Positions 44,241 to 57,224 of a stretch of DNA of 64,000 bases are shown piece by piece. Each line of letters begins with the position of its first letter. Position 1 is the first letter of the stretch. The position numbers and the translations under genes are program-made. This DNA is from Coenobita brevimanus (lineage: Eukaryota; Arthropoda; Malacostraca; Decapoda; Coenobitidae): positions 28,245,653 through 28,309,652 of the forward strand of contig CM064690.1 in the NCBI GenBank assembly GCA_032717465.1. The letters are read 5' to 3'. The notes below the pieces were generated by a model. It did not search any database. It was not told where the DNA came from and saw nothing but the letters and a program-made list of their open reading frames with translations.

Positions 44241-44822
44241 CGACAATGACGTATTTTAGAAACTCTGTAGAACAAGAAGAATATGTACTAAGCCCACATC
44301 ACTGTCGTATATATACCTGTAAAAACCCAACCCACACAAATATCTCCACGACTAATTAGAGACACACACACCTCAACCCGACACCTTCCTCCATAATATC
44401 CGGTGCAGAGAATATCGCAAGATCTTCGTTTCCCGTAAGCGTACACCTGGGAAGATGTTTTTATCAGTGTGGGATACGTCATTAAGAGGTAGATATTTGA
44501 TACGTCTGGTGCAGGTTAATTGGGATTTGTAGTGGCTGAGGTGTGTGTGTGTGTGTAGTTAATAGTTTACTGGCTACTACTACTACTACTACTACCACCA
44601 CCAACACCAATATTACGGGAAAAGAATAGACCAAAAGCTGAAAATCTACAAAGGCTGTCTACTTCAGAGATATTGACTTTAATCACGTTATTATGAGTAA
44701 ATCAAAATGCCAGCAGCTGTCGCATCTGTATTAATTTTTATTTTGCCTAATTATTGCCACGATTTTCATGTTACTGATACATATTAGTCCATATCTCATC
44801 GTGGTTATCACTTCACGACAGT

Positions 44823-44824
<2 letters not shown>

Positions 44825-44860
<36 letters not shown>

Positions 44861-44962
44861 ATGAGACTGGCACACATAATCGTGAATGTTTGTTCAGTTG
44901 ACTTCTTGCACCTTTCGTACCCTCCTGCAGGCACGCACACACATTCTTACATGCACAAAGAA

Positions 44963-45030
<68 letters not shown>
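44825..45030. repeat. two (CA)n microsatellites
   Basis: CA runs at 44825-44859 and 44967-45030. CTCC trinucleotides follow at 45065-45105. Confidence 0.97.
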
Positions 45031-45031
<1 letters not shown>

Positions 45032-45224
45032 AAATAAACCCCCAAACATCCCCTACTATAATCGCCCTTCCTCCTCCTCCGCTTCCTCCTCCTCCTCCTC
45101 CTCCCCCCCTTCTCAAAATTCCCCCACTCTCACACCAAAAATAATACAGTAGACTTTTTTTTTTCATTTTTTCCCCCGTTCTTTTTTCCATCCGTTCCTT
45201 TGATTAATTGGGAGCCTCCTGTGG

Positions 45225-45640
45225 TGAGAGGGAAGGGGGAAGGGTGAGGAGGGATAGGAGGAGATTGGAAGGAGAGAGAAGGAGGAGGAATAGGAGAGTG
45301 AGGCAAGGAGGAGTAGAAAAGGGAAGGGGAGGAGGAGTGAGAGAGGGAAGAATCGGGAAGGGGGGAATAAAAATAGCAAGAGGGGGAGGAAATATTAGAA
45401 TTGAAAGACATGAGTGGGTAAGACGAGGGAAGAAGCTGGAGAAAAGGGAGAGATAAGAGGGAGGAGAGAGAGGGAGGGGAGGAATGGGAGAAAGGAAGAG
45501 GGATGAGGAGAGGAGTGAGAGATGAAAAAATAGGAGTGCGAGCGGAAGAAGAAAAAGAAGTAATATTTTTGGTGTGGTGAGGAACTTGCGAGAGGAAGAG
45601 GAAGAGGAAAGAAGAGATGTAGAGAGTAAGGAAAGAAATG
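45225..45640. other. polypurine block
   Basis: G/A-only, next to a long CA repeat. Confidence 0.8.
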
Positions 45641-45662
45641 GGCGTGTAGGTGTACGGGTAAA

Positions 45663-45663
<1 letters not shown>

Positions 45664-45737
<74 letters not shown>
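45664..45737. repeat. (CA)n microsatellite
   Basis: CA run of 74 bp. Confidence 0.98.
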
Positions 45738-45738
<1 letters not shown>

Positions 45739-46340
45739 ATCATGGATATAGGTAAAACACACACATCATGTTGTCACAGTCACATGCAAATCAAACACGA
45801 ACACAAACACACACATGAACGCATACATACACACATTCATATAGACGCAAAAATACACACACACAGACGGTCGATACACACACACACATACTCGCTTAGG
45901 CATACATACAGACACACACATCTACATACACACATTCACATTGATGACACACATACATACCCTGCACAGACACATTAGGACATTCCCATACGTACATAAA
46001 CACATACATACAGCCAGAGGAGCAAAAACACAGATTCACTTATATACACACGCACACAACATTCATTGATCGGCTGTGACTGTCTTTGAGGAGTAGTTGC
46101 TCACACGCATGCACACACGCACGCACATGTTTACGCACACAACCAGAGACAGGCTCACATCAACACTGACAGTCATACATACACGGACACCAACGCACCG
46201 ATACACACACATACATGCACACACACATTAACACGCACACATACTTACACGAATACATACAAACCTAGACACACACAAACACACACATGTACACTTACAG
46301 AGGCACATGTACAGTAAATCAACACGCACGACGATGCTCA
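45738..46340. repeat. degenerate CA/ACATACAC region
   Basis: 600 bp of ACACAC mixed with CATACATACA and CACACG; a decayed CA-type repeat. Thr/His frames only. Confidence 0.85.
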
Positions 46341-46363
46341 CATGATTGGCAAATCATGCATGT

Positions 46364-46483
<120 letters not shown>

Positions 46484-46847
46484 CAAGATCACATGATTAT
46501 TTCGTGTCTACCCATGGTTTTCACATACACATACTCAGACATGCAAACTGTATACAGAGATACACATAGATACACACAGACATACAGACATACGCAGCAG
46601 TCATTGATCGTTCTTTTTTGTTTAAAGGGGCAGTAAATCACACATACATGCACACACATGCATTCATACATACAAACGTACACATACATGAACGCACACA
46701 GAAAGCGTTTCAAAATGACAGACAAGTCATGCACGATAATTACAGGCACACAAAAAAACGCACACATTTATACGTTCAACGTACATGCATACATACGTAC
46801 ATATTACATAAAAAAAATCCCCCTCTTATTTAAAAACCAATCCCTCT

Positions 46848-46849
<2 letters not shown>

Positions 46850-46897
<48 letters not shown>
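46850..46897. repeat. (CA)n microsatellite
   Basis: CA run. CACCTGT (46938) and ACAGGTG (46959) form a small inverted repeat just beyond. Confidence 0.97.
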
Positions 46898-46901
<4 letters not shown>

Positions 46902-47004
46902 CATCGATCGTGTGCACGCCATAATTCACACACGCAACACCTGTCCTCCGAGATTATTACAGGTGAGGGGGGTAGGGGGAAGGGGTTATGGGTGATTGGC
47001 TAAT

Positions 47005-47005
<1 letters not shown>

Positions 47006-47061
<56 letters not shown>
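47006..47061. repeat. (CT)n microsatellite
   Basis: CT run with one TTT interruption. Confidence 0.97.
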
Positions 47062-47063
<2 letters not shown>

Positions 47064-47200
47064 GGATTGCATTGAAGAGTATTTAGGTTAATTGGTTATT
47101 AAGACTGAGTGGAAAGGAAAACTTATTTACAGGTATATATATATATATTTTTTTTTTTCATGTATTGTTAGTTTTTGTTCTTGGTATTACTCTAGTTTGT

Positions 47201-47202
<2 letters not shown>

Positions 47203-47233
<31 letters not shown>

Positions 47234-47290
47234 GTAGTAGTAGTAATTGTTATTTTTGTTGCTGTAGTATTAGTAATGATAATTGTTATA
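47203..47290. repeat. (ATA)n and GTA trinucleotides
   Basis: ATA repeats 47203-47231 then GTAGTAGTA. Confidence 0.9.
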
Positions 47291-47382
47291 AATATTAATT
47301 CAGTATTAACCGCAGTACCTGTAGTGGAATTGATATTAACAGTAGTATTATCGGTATTGCTCTACGTTATGTCATTATACTA

Positions 47383-47384
<2 letters not shown>

Positions 47385-47426
<42 letters not shown>

Positions 47427-47487
47427 TGGTGGTCTATCACGTAAAGACTGGACTGCCTGTCTTGTTGTGGTTGGGTCATATACCTAA

Positions 47488-47530
<43 letters not shown>

Positions 47531-47700
47531 ACTATACTTATTTCTTTTTGTGTATCTATATATAAGTCCTTTTCTACCTGCCTGTCGCTGTTTACTTTCC
47601 AGTCCTTGTATATATTTGTCTGTCTACCTATAAGTTTATCTATCTATCTATCTATCTATTCAGCTGTCTGTCTATCTGTCTGTTCATCTATGTCAGTCTC
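47385..47700. repeat. (CA)n, (CT)n and (CTAT)n series
   Basis: CA 47385-47425, CT 47495-47528, CTAT/CTGT tetramers 47610-47700. Confidence 0.94.
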
Positions 47701-47724
47701 TATCAAAACAAATCCATTTTAACA

Positions 47725-48000
47725 CCATCCCTTCTCTCCACCTCTTCCCCTTCTCTCCCATACCTCCCCCTCCCCCTACCCCTCATCCTTCCCCTCCCCC
47801 ATAGTCCCCCGCCCTTTCTCCTTCCCCTCCCCCATAGTCCCCCGCCCTTTCTCCTTCCCCTCCCCTCCCCCTCCTCCATACTCCCCTACCCCTTCTCCTC
47901 CATCCCCTTCCCTTCCCCTCCCCTCTCCTTTCCCCTTCCCCTTCCCCTACCCCTTCTCCTCCCTTTCCCCTTTCCCTCCCTCTCCCTCCCCCAGTATATC
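47725..48000. other. polypyrimidine block
   Basis: C-rich C/T DNA with a 33-bp direct repeat (CATAGTCCCCCGCCCTTTCT at 47801 and 47834). Confidence 0.9.
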
Positions 48001-48104
48001 GAAGTGCCCCCTGGTAGCCGTCAACAGAAAACGAGCGCCACACACGGCATTGGCAGGTTAATATCCCTGTAACTTATGACCCCACACCTTATAGCGCGTA
48101 TTCC

Positions 48105-48545
48105 AGTGGGCGTAGGAGCCTCCCGTAACACCTCTTCCTTAGCGATTTAATCTGGTACTGTATCCTTGTGTTTGGTGAGTTTTGGAGCTTCCCGTGCTGC
48201 CCTTTCCTCGACGATTTATTTTGCATGGCACACACTTGTACTGTCGTTGATTTAGGAGGCTCCCTTAGCACCTGTACTTAAATGCCTTGTTCTTACTATC
48301 ACCTGGCTATTTTATTCAGCTTAGGATGATCGAGAGGTTTGAAGTTGATGCAGGTCCTTATTCTCGTCGATTTAGGAGGCTCCCTAACGCCTCCTCCTGA
48401 GTGATTTATTTTGCGTATTACACCTTATTGTCCTACTCATTCTTAACCGTTCTGTTATCACTATGCTCTACACAGATAACGAACAAGAGGACATTAAAAA
48501 GCCATACACAAAAATAAATCGCTAAGGAAAAGGTGCTTCCCAAAT
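48105..48545. repeat. family B snap-back locus, multiple arms
   Basis: Arms with GGAGCCTCCCGTAACACC, TCTTCCTTAGCGATTTA (48114), GAGCTTCCCGTGCTG (48185), GATTTAGGAGGCTCCCTTAG (48249) and GATTTAGGAGGCTCCCTAAC (48369). The opposite arm AAATAAATCGCTAAGGAAAA is at 48512. A CAGACGATT-like arm (TATTTTATTCAGCTTAGG) lies inside at 48308. Confidence 0.75.
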
Positions 48546-48577
48546 TGACAACAGTATGGGGCACGGTCTTCACCAAA

Positions 48578-48600
48578 AAAAAAAAAAAAAAAAAAAAAAT
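48578..48600. repeat. poly-A run
   Basis: A homopolymer. Confidence 0.97.
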
Positions 48601-49460
48601 CGCCACTGTATTAGGGATGAGTGTGGATTAGGATTGGGGATTAGAGATGTTTTGAGGATTGGGGTGTATTGGGGAGTAGGGATGTGTAAAGACTGCGGAT
48701 GAGGATTGGGAGTTTGTGGAGGATTAGGGATGAGGATGTGTAGGGGATTAGGATGGGGAAGGATTAGGGATGTGTGGAGATTAGGGATTTGGATCAGGGC
48801 TGAGAGAGAAAGAGAATTAGGAAGGGGGGAATGATGGAAGTTATAAGTGAGGGGAGAGGAGAAGGGGGCTGACTGGGGAGAAATGAAGGATGGGTGACTT
48901 GAGTAAGGGGAGAGAGAGGGGGGTGAGGGGAATGGTAGAAGAGAGGGGAGCGGGGTGAGGAATGAAGAGAGATATAGGAGTGGGGTGAGAGATAAAGGGA
49001 GTGGAATTGAAGAGGGGTGATGGGAGGGGGTAGAGGAAAGAAACATAAGGGGAGCAGGGGAAAGGTGAGGGAAGAGGGGAAATGGAAAGTGGGGGGAGAG
49101 AAGTGAGGGTTTAGAGAGCTGGGAATGAGTGAGGAAAGAGAGATGAGGGGAAAGGAGGGGAGAGTGAGAGGAAAGAAGCGGTAAGTAGGAAGAAGGGGAA
49201 ATGTTAGCTAAGCGAGAGGGGAGAGGAGGGGATGAGAGGAAAAGGGGAAGAAGTGGGAGAGGGAAGAAAAGAGGAAAAGGGAGAAGGGAAGCAATAGGGT
49301 TAAAGAGAGGGAAGAAAAGTGGCAGAAGGTAGAGAAGAAAAAAGCGATGAGAGGAAGGGGCAGGGAGGTAAGAGGTGGAGAAGAATGGAGAGAGGGGTGA
49401 GGAGTGGGGAGAGAGGGGAGGGGAGGGGAAAGGAGGGAGGGGAGTGTTGGTAATGTAATA
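48601..49460. other. polypurine domain with GGGATGAGGATT start
   Basis: GGATTAGGGATG units to about 48800, then G/A-only DNA. The 321-codon minus frame is Ser/Pro/Leu compositional. Confidence 0.85.
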
Positions 49461-49544
49461 TAAGTTGACCCTAGCAGAGCCTACCTTTACACTCACATAC
49501 ATCATGCACACGCACACCGTCCTCTCATTACCCACTCCATGTAC

Positions 49545-49601
49545 GTTTGTGTGTGTGTGGGCTGTGGTTGGTTGGGTCTGTGCCTGTGAGTGTTGGTTAT
49601 C

Positions 49602-49644
<43 letters not shown>

Positions 49645-50060
49645 CTCGTATGTGTGGGAAGGAGGTGGATGGGTCTAAGTCTGAGTCTTTGGGGGGAGGG
49701 TTGTGTGTGTGTGTGTGTGTGTGTTTTGTGGGGAGGTAGTATTTGGTGAAACTATCTGTGTGTAGGTGTGAGAATGTGTTTGTACCCATAGGTGTTCGTC
49801 TGTGCATCTGTTTGTGTGTGTGTTGGTTGGTGTGGGCGTTTTGGTTTTATGTGTGTATGTATGTAATGTACAGTATTTTTGTGTGTATGTTGGTTTTGCA
49901 TGTACGGGTACCATTATTTACTGTATGTACACATCCCCTGTGCAAGTGATTTGGTGTGCGTTTGCGTGATCAAAGCAATTGTGTCATGAACTCACCACCT
50001 TGACCAGGATTAGAGAGAGAGAGAGAGAGAGAGAAACCCAAATCAAAGAGTTGGAAGGAA
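49545..50060. other. TG-rich region with short (GA)n and (TG)n
   Basis: TGTGTG-rich variants with GA at 49608-49640, TG at 49702-49722 and GA at 50011-50033. 50060-50455 is complex sequence; GTCCGAATTAAAGAGG is repeated at 50158 and 50176. No gene. Confidence 0.8.
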
Positions 50061-50454
50061 GGGGGAGGGAGAGAGAAAGAGAAGTAACGTTTGCTTCGAT
50101 AATCCGTAACGAGTGACCAAACAACACGCCAAGTAACACTAAGGCAAGGCGGCTCTGGTCCGAATTAAAGAGGTAGTCCGAATTAAAGAGGCAATAGCAG
50201 CCGTTCTATCCAATTACCCCCACAAATGACACAAGATGGGGAATTAGGGGAATCAAATCATCGCCTATCTTCTCCAACCCCTTGTCATTAACCCATTTTA
50301 TCCGACTGCGTACTTTTATAATGTGTTCTTTGTGTTGGAGAGGAACCCCTTCGCGTAGTGGCACTGACAGGAGATAGTGCCCCTGCCTGGTTATCCGAAC
50401 GTCCCTCAGCTGCATCCCAGCACAGGATTCGCGTCTGCAATCTCCCAGTATTAT

Positions 50455-51640
50455 TCCTTCAATTTCCCATTCTCATATTCCCACACCAGTCCCCTCCAGA
50501 CTCACTTCTTCTCATTCATTCCTCTTAGGGTCATGCTCCCACCCCTTCCCCCCAGATGCCTCTCATAGTCAGGTCTAAATCCTTTCAACTTTCCTAAGAT
50601 TCTCACCCCTCCACTGTGTCACTCCCCAGCCTCCCCTCCTCTCAGTCATTCCCCAGTCCCCTTCCATTTTACTGCCCTTACTGTCTCCCCCCGCACCACC
50701 CACTAATCTCCCCAACCCCTCTTCATCCCCCCCTCCCCAGTTCCTTCTCTCCCCTTCCCTTCCCCCTCCTCATACTCATTTCCCCCAGCCTTCATCACAG
50801 AATCATATCCCACACTCCCCAACCACCCCTCAGACTCACTCCCCCTCCTCCCCCCACTTCACGCCCCAACCCCTCCTACTAAGAACCAGTACGTGACCCG
50901 GAGAAAGTGACCAGCCAGGTGGAAATAAACCCTCTCATCTTCTCTCCCCCTCATACTCTCTACCTCCCTCCCTCCCCACACTCTTCATCTCCTACCCCCT
51001 TCTCCCCCCAGTCCTCTTGTCTGCCTGTCTCTCATCCTCCCCACCCCGACCCCACTTTCTCCCCTTCCTACGATTATATTACTCCTATCCCCTTTGTCTT
51101 CTCCCCCTACTCTTTCTCCTCCCCCCTCTCCCCTTCCCTCTCGTAACTGTCTTCCTTCCCTCTCCCCCCACTCTCGCCTCCCCTTTCCACCTTCCTCCTC
51201 CCCTTATCATCCGCACTCCCCTCTCATCTCCTCCACTCCTCAAATCCTCCCCTTTCTCTCTTATCAGACTCCTCCTCCCCACACTACCATCCCTTCTTCC
51301 CCACTTTCATCTACTCTCCCCTTCCACTCCCCCACACTCCCACTCATTCCCCATTCTCATCTTTTCTGTTCCCCTCTTCCTCCTCCCTTCCCCCTCCCCT
51401 TTTGTTTTCTTCACATTCTCCCCTACATATCACCTTCTCCCCATTCCCTTCCCTACCCTTCATTTTTTACACTCTCCTTCCTCTCCCCTTCCTCCCTTTC
51501 CCCTCCTGTCCGCTTTCTCTTCCCCTTCCTCTTCCCTTCATGTCTCTCCCCCTCCTTCCTCTCCTCTTCCTATCTCTCCCCTCTTCATTCTCCTCTCACT
51601 CTCCCCTCTCCCCCCCTCTTGAGTGGAGTGGTGAGAGAGG
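50455..51640. other. polypyrimidine domain, 1.2 kb
   Basis: C/T with rare interruptions (50880-50930 unique). Plus frames up to 201 codons are Ser/Pro/Leu. Confidence 0.85.
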
Positions 51641-51682
51641 CTGATACCCCACACTCTTAACGAAGCTGCTTACGGATTTGTG

Positions 51683-51745
<63 letters not shown>
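51683..51745. repeat. (TG)n-(GA)n compound microsatellite
   Basis: TG run 51683-51712 joined to GA run 51713-51744. Confidence 0.97.
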
Positions 51746-51747
<2 letters not shown>

Positions 51748-51829
51748 CGACATAGAAGGCATAACTGGAAGGCAAATAGAATATCGGACTATCTACGTGC
51801 CATTGGATTATATTGTCTGGTTTTCCTCC

Positions 51830-51833
<4 letters not shown>

Positions 51834-51897
<64 letters not shown>

Positions 51898-52085
51898 ATC
51901 TATATCCATTTATCTTTACTTATCTACTTATATCTGTCTATCCCTACTTCTGTTTATATCTGTCTATCTATCTACCTATCTATTTGTTTATCTTTATGTA
52001 TCTCTCAGTCTGTCCATACGTCAGTTTCTATCTCTACCTGTCTTTCTATTTATCTCTCTATCTGTCTATCTATCTATCTATTTTT
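51834..52085. repeat. (CT)n then (CTAT)n
   Basis: CT run 51834-51892, then TATC/TCTA tetramers to 52085. Confidence 0.95.
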
Positions 52086-52389
52086 CATGAACTCTCAGTG
52101 CTTTACCTTCCTTTTGTTTTATTTCCATTCGGGTATATTCCATAAAGAACAGATAGCTATTGTTTATTTGTTTACTTGCTTGTCTTGTTTATCTTCCCCT
52201 CCAAACACACGCCAGTTGAGGTATTCACTGATATTGCCATGTATTTTTTATCCATTTATTTATCAACCTATTTTTTGGTTTTTCTTTACGGGTCCATTTA
52301 TTTCGAGTTGTTTGGCGTACAGGTAAATATTTGTGTTCTTATTTATATTTATTTATATTTTTGTTTTTCGTTTGCCTGGATGTGATTTA

Positions 52390-53975
52390 ATCCCTTTAGT
52401 GCGATTACATCTCTGGTCCTGTTTTTTTTTTTTTTTTTGCGATTTTTTTTTTTTCCTTCTTGAGAGATTTTTTTGAAATTTAATGTTTCTATTTTTTTAT
52501 ATTTTTTATGAAGCAATTTGTTTTTATTGATTTTTCTCACATTGCCATTCTCTTTCTCGCTTTTTTCTTTTTCTTAACATCTCATATTTTGTTCTTTTTC
52601 ATTTTTTCACTTTTTCCTGTTTCTTTAATTCTGTAACATTTTCTCTTTTCTTTATATTCCGTATTTCTTTTTCTTTCATTTTCTTACTCTTTCCCTTTTC
52701 GCTCATTTACTCATTTGGATATACTTCCTTACAGTTTCTTAAATTTCTTACTCTTACATTTGATCTTCTCATTTCTGATATCTCTATTTTTCGGTGTTTT
52801 GCCCTTTTTTTCTTATTTTTCATATTTTCCATATTCATTGTCTTTCTGCTTATCCTAGATTCATTTTCTCTCCTGCTTCTTTTTCTTCCATATTTCTTTT
52901 CTGTTTTATTTTTCTGTTTTGCCATTTTGTTTATTATGTTTTTTTTTTCTTTTTCCTGCTCTGCTTTTTTTTCACTTGATGTTGACATTTTCTTGTTTTT
53001 CTTATCTGTCTGTCATTTTCTTATTTCATTTTTTATTCTTTTTCCTGTTTTTGTCGTTTTTTCAGTAATTTTTCCTATTCTTTTGCGTTTTCTTGTTTTA
53101 CCATTTTCTTTATTTTTTCTTTTATTATTTGTTTATAATTTTTTTTTTTTGCATTTTGTCATTTTCCCCCCCAAGTTTACTTTCTCCTGCTTTTTTTTTT
53201 TCATTTTCTCTTGTTTCCATTTTGGCATCATTTTTTTCCTGGGTTATCAGTTTAATGTTTATATATCTCTTTTACTTCACTCACTGCGTTACTTTTCCTG
53301 TCTCTCCCATTTTCTTTTTGTTTTCCTAATTTTCTTCCTTGTTTCCTTTTCTTTTCCTGTTTTCTGAATTTTTCTTTTTCCGTTTTCTTGTTTTCTTCCT
53401 TTTCCCTACTTGTTTTCGTGTTTTGTTATTTTTCGTCCATTTCCCTTTTTGTTTTTCTGCTTTCTCATTTTTCTTTTTTCATATGGTTTTCCTGTTTTCT
53501 TGTTTTTCCCTTTTTCTTTTCTCTTTGTTTTCCTATTTTTTGTTTTCTTTTTCATTTTGTTTTCCTATTCTTTGTTTTCTTTTTCATTTTGTTTTCCTAT
53601 TCTTTGTTTTCTTTTTCATTTTTTCCTATTCTTTGTTTTCTTTTTCATTTTGTTTTCCTATTCTTTGTTTTCTTTTTCATTTTGTTTTCCTATTCTTTGT
53701 TTTCTTTTTCATTTTGTTTTCCTGTTTTCTTTTTTAATTTCCTTTGTCATTTTTCATTTTGCTTTCCTCTCATTTTTTCGTCATTTTTCTCTTTTCTCCG
53801 TTTTCCTGTTTTCTTTTTTATTTCCTTTTTCTTATTGTTTTCATGTGTTGTTATTTTTCCTCCCTTTTCCCTTTTCTTTTTGTTTTCCTGTATTCATATT
53901 TTTCCTCCTTTTTTTTCATTTTCTTTTTGTTTTCGCGTGTTGATGTTCTTCTTCCTTTTTCTTTTCGTTTTCTTC
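52390..53975. other. T-rich domain
   Basis: About 1.6 kb of T-dominated DNA. The 205-codon Phe-rich plus frames look like membrane proteins only because of T content; they lack any recognisable motif. Confidence 0.85.
53525..53735. repeat. 31-bp T-rich minisatellite
   Basis: About six units containing GTTTTCCTATTCTTTG and TTTTCTTTTTCATTTT, within the T-rich domain. Confidence 0.9.
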
Positions 53976-54189
53976 GTCAAGCTGAAGGAATATCACTCTC
54001 TTTGATGGCAACAAATTTGATAAGCAAGAATGCATATGAGATACCGCGTGTGTGAGGGAGCGGCAACTTATTCCTACCCATTCTCACGTGAAATGGGGGC
54101 GGGGAGGACGAGGGGAGAGGGAGGGGAAGAGAAAACAGTGGGGAAGGGGAGAGGAAGGAGGGGAAGCGCAGCCGAAGTCGGCGTTGGAG

Positions 54190-54305
54190 AAACACGCTCG
54201 AACACCGGGCATGATCGCTGGCTGTATGAAGGCGTCAAGTTGGAAGCCAGCCTGCGTTCGGATCCCTGCCCATGACCCTGGCTTCATCTTAACTCCACCT
54301 CTAAT
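54190..54305 (+). mobile_element. possible tRNA-related SINE fragment
   Basis: GCTGGCTGTATGAAGGCGTC resembles an A-box region and GCGTTCGGATCCC a B box, about 40 bp apart. Weak but positioned correctly. Confidence 0.35.
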
Positions 54306-54700
54306 TCTCCCTCTGATTTTGGCCATTCCGACATTTTAGGGATTGGGATGGGTACGGGACGTGGGACGGAAGGGATTAAGCTGTGGGGAGTGTAGGGATG
54401 AACGTAGAATTTTGGAACCGAACGCTAAACGATGGAATAACTCGAGACACTGAAAGACTTGGAGCGAAATCAAAACATAATTTCTATCGCATTCCCGGTG
54501 AAATTGCACGTTTATAAGAATTGCAGAAGGTGCGGTATTTTTCTCTCTCGCACACACACGTATACACACGCACATGGAGCCATGCGTACACAGATATACG
54601 TACATAGATCCTTGTAGATATGAAAATAGAATACATGTGCCTGAATTTCTATGGACGTGCACCAATACTGCTTAGCACGTACACACAGACAGAAATATAT

Positions 54701-54701
<1 letters not shown>

Positions 54702-54752
<51 letters not shown>
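54702..54752. repeat. (CA)n microsatellite
   Basis: CA run, followed by C-rich CCCACACACCCC sequence to 54930. Confidence 0.97.
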
Positions 54753-54754
<2 letters not shown>

Positions 54755-54949
54755 CCTTTCCCTACCCTCCCACTATATCATATTTTGCCCTCACCCTTGC
54801 CCCCCACACGCCCCCACAACACACCCTCACCCACACACACCCCCCTCACTCCCCGACCCACCCCCCACGCACCCAGTCCCTCACCCACACACACCCCACA
54901 CCCCTCCTCCCTCTCACTATATCAAATTTCGCCCCCACCTCCAAGATAT

Positions 54950-55100
54950 GAAAATTCGAAGCCTGAGAAGATTGCCGCGATAAGGCGCTGCTCTTCACCC
55001 GCCTGATGACCTTATGCAAATGACCGTCACTGGGAACAAACCGCGATAATGGTGTGCAATTGAATAAAATGCTGGCTGCCTGAGGGACGGTTGATTTTAT
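54950..55100. promoter_or_regulatory. unique island with octamer motif (candidate conserved element)
   Basis: Complex sequence with CCTTATGCAAATGACC (POU octamer ATGCAAAT), CCGCGATAA twice and GCAATTGAATAAAATGC. Regulatory role is inference only. Confidence 0.25.
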
Positions 55101-55114
55101 TTATTTTATTCATT

Positions 55115-55560
55115 ATATGTGATGTGGGGTTATGGTTGTGTGAGGTGTGGTTGTATGGGGTTATGGTTGTGTGAGGTGTGGTTGTATGAGGTGTGGTTGT
55201 GTGAGATGTGGCTGTGTGAGGTATGGTTGTGTGAGGTGTAGTTGTGTGAGGTGTGGTAATGTGAGGCGTGGTTGTGTGAGGTGTGGTTTTTTGAGTGGTT
55301 GTGTGAGGTGTGGTTGAATGGGGTTATGGTTGTGTGAGGTGTGGTTGTGTGAGTGGTTGTATGAGGTGTGGTTGTGTGAGATGTGGCTGTGTGAGGTATG
55401 GTTGTGTGAGGTGTAGTTGTGTGAGGTGTGGTACTGTGAGGCGTGGTTGTGTGAGGTGTGGTTTTTTGAGTGGTTGTGTGAGGTGTGGTTGTGAGATGTG
55501 GTAGTACGAGGTATGGTTGTGTGAGGTGTAGTAATGTGAGGTATGGTTATGTGAGGTGAA
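55115..55560. repeat. GGTTGTGTGAGGTGT minisatellite with 163-bp duplication
   Basis: Units of 15-20 bp. A whole block starting GGGGTTATGGTTGTGTGAGG (about 55157) repeats about 163 bp later (about 55320) with the same order of variant units. Confidence 0.93.
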
Positions 55561-56194
55561 AAGCATAATAAATAGAGGAGCTTCGAGCTTTGAGACGATA
55601 TAGGAAGTAACAAGAAAATCAGGAAAATGGATGAAGAAAACGAAGAGCCTTAGAAAGTGGGGACCTGATTCTGGAATGAAGGATTAAGGAAGACCAAAGA
55701 AGGTAAATGATGAAAGGCAGGCTCATGTGAAGTGCCTGGAGGTGCCTGAAGAGTGCCTGGTCCTGGAGTGCCACTGACAGGGTGCCTAGGGAGTCCACCT
55801 GCTGCCCACCTGCTTCTTTGAGGCACACTTGTCTGCTCAGAGTCTGCTGGCTGGGTCTGGCTAGGCTGTTTTGGCAAGTTAAAAAATAATGAGGTGGGGA
55901 GTGGTGATGGAAGAGTTTTTTCTTTTGTATTTATATATATATTTTTTTATTATGTTTGCTACTGCTGATGAGAGAGCTTACAGTGCCTTTTTTTCTCACT
56001 CATATATTCGTAATCCAGTATTGATAAACCAACTTTCCATCTCTATACATATACCACCCATTCATTTCTGTTCTTTTTCATTTCTTTTTTTTTCTCTTCA
56101 AATTCCATACCTCGTATTTTCCCACATTCGCTTACATTATCCTCCCACCTTCTTCTTGGCCTTTCGCGTTTCCTCCTACCTCTAAACTCACTCA

Positions 56195-56343
56195 TATGCA
56201 TCTTATACCAATTCCACAGCCCTTATACCACAGCCTTATACCAATTCCACAGCCCTTATACCACAGCCTTTTACCAATTCCACACCTCTTACTCCACAAC
56301 CTTATACCAATTCCACAGCCCTTATACCACTACCTTATACCAG

Positions 56344-56345
<2 letters not shown>
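56195..56345. repeat. CTTATACCAATTCCACAGCC repeat
   Basis: About five units of 28-33 bp, followed directly by a CA microsatellite. Confidence 0.93.

Positions 56346-56402
<57 letters not shown>
56346..56402. repeat. (CA)n microsatellite
   Basis: CA run of 57 bp. Confidence 0.98.
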
Positions 56403-56404
<2 letters not shown>

Positions 56405-56579
56405 TGTCGGGCCATATCATCACGCCCCGCCGCATCAAACGAAAAGCAAGATGGATTAAGTTAAACCCAAAACAGATGGAATTCAGACACCCTCGCCAAA
56501 ACGGGGCCTTGATATTCGCGGGATTAGCCGTGATTAGACGTGAATTGGACTTTTATCGGCCTTCGGACATTTAGCGAGA

Positions 56580-56905
56580 TTGGCGGGCGTGGAAATGAAA
56601 TGATTGGTGATGGAGGGATGTGGTGATTGTTGATGAGGGAGGTGATTGATGATATAGGTGATGAACGGTGGAGAGAAGTGGTGATGGTGATAATTGGCGA
56701 TAAAGAGGTGGTGATTGATGATGATGATTAGTGATGGGAGAGGTGGTGAATGGTGATGGAGGCTGGTGGTGATTGGTGATGGAGGGAGGTAATGATTAGT
56801 GATGGGAGAGGTGGTGAATGGTGATGGAGGCTGGTGGTGATTGGTGATGGAGGGAGGTGATGACTGGTGATGATTGGTTGTGAGGAAGGTGATGATTTGC
56901 GTGAT
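56580..56905. repeat. GGTGATTGGTGATGGAGG minisatellite
   Basis: Units of 18-36 bp. A roughly 72-bp block with GGTGATGGAGGCTGGTGG is duplicated at about 56750 and 56820. Confidence 0.9.
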
Positions 56906-56924
56906 TGGTTGCAGAAGGGTAATC

Positions 56925-57070
56925 TCAGACTGCAGTCCACGGGGATCACAGTCAGATGAGCCTGGGTTTCCAACTACCGCTGCTACTACTACTGTTACTA
57001 CTACTACTACTGTTACTACTACTACTACTACTAATAATAATAATAATAATAATAACAATAATAATAACAG
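56925..57070 (-). mobile_element. SINE-like element, truncated copy with (GTA)n head
   Basis: On the minus strand a (ATT/GTA)n head (57070-56975) leads to CCCAGGCTCATCTGACTGTG and GTGGACTGCAGTCTGAGATT. This matches the first 80 bp of the 16.84 kb element and then breaks off. Confidence 0.75.
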
Positions 57071-57224
57071 CACGCATAATAATTTAAGAATATTATATCA
57101 TCTCTTTTTCACCGATGGATGGTTGGAAATTAATTATATACGAAAATTAATAGGAATATATTTAGAAAGTATGGCAGCCCTCTGTTATAAATTCCCCCTT
57201 CCCTCTTAAGCCTGAGCTGGATAC

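Noticed and set aside
53388..54005. 205-codon Phe-rich frame resembling a multi-pass membrane protein
   Set aside because: T-rich DNA gives Phe/Leu/Ser in any frame; contains a 31-bp tandem repeat and overlapping open frames.
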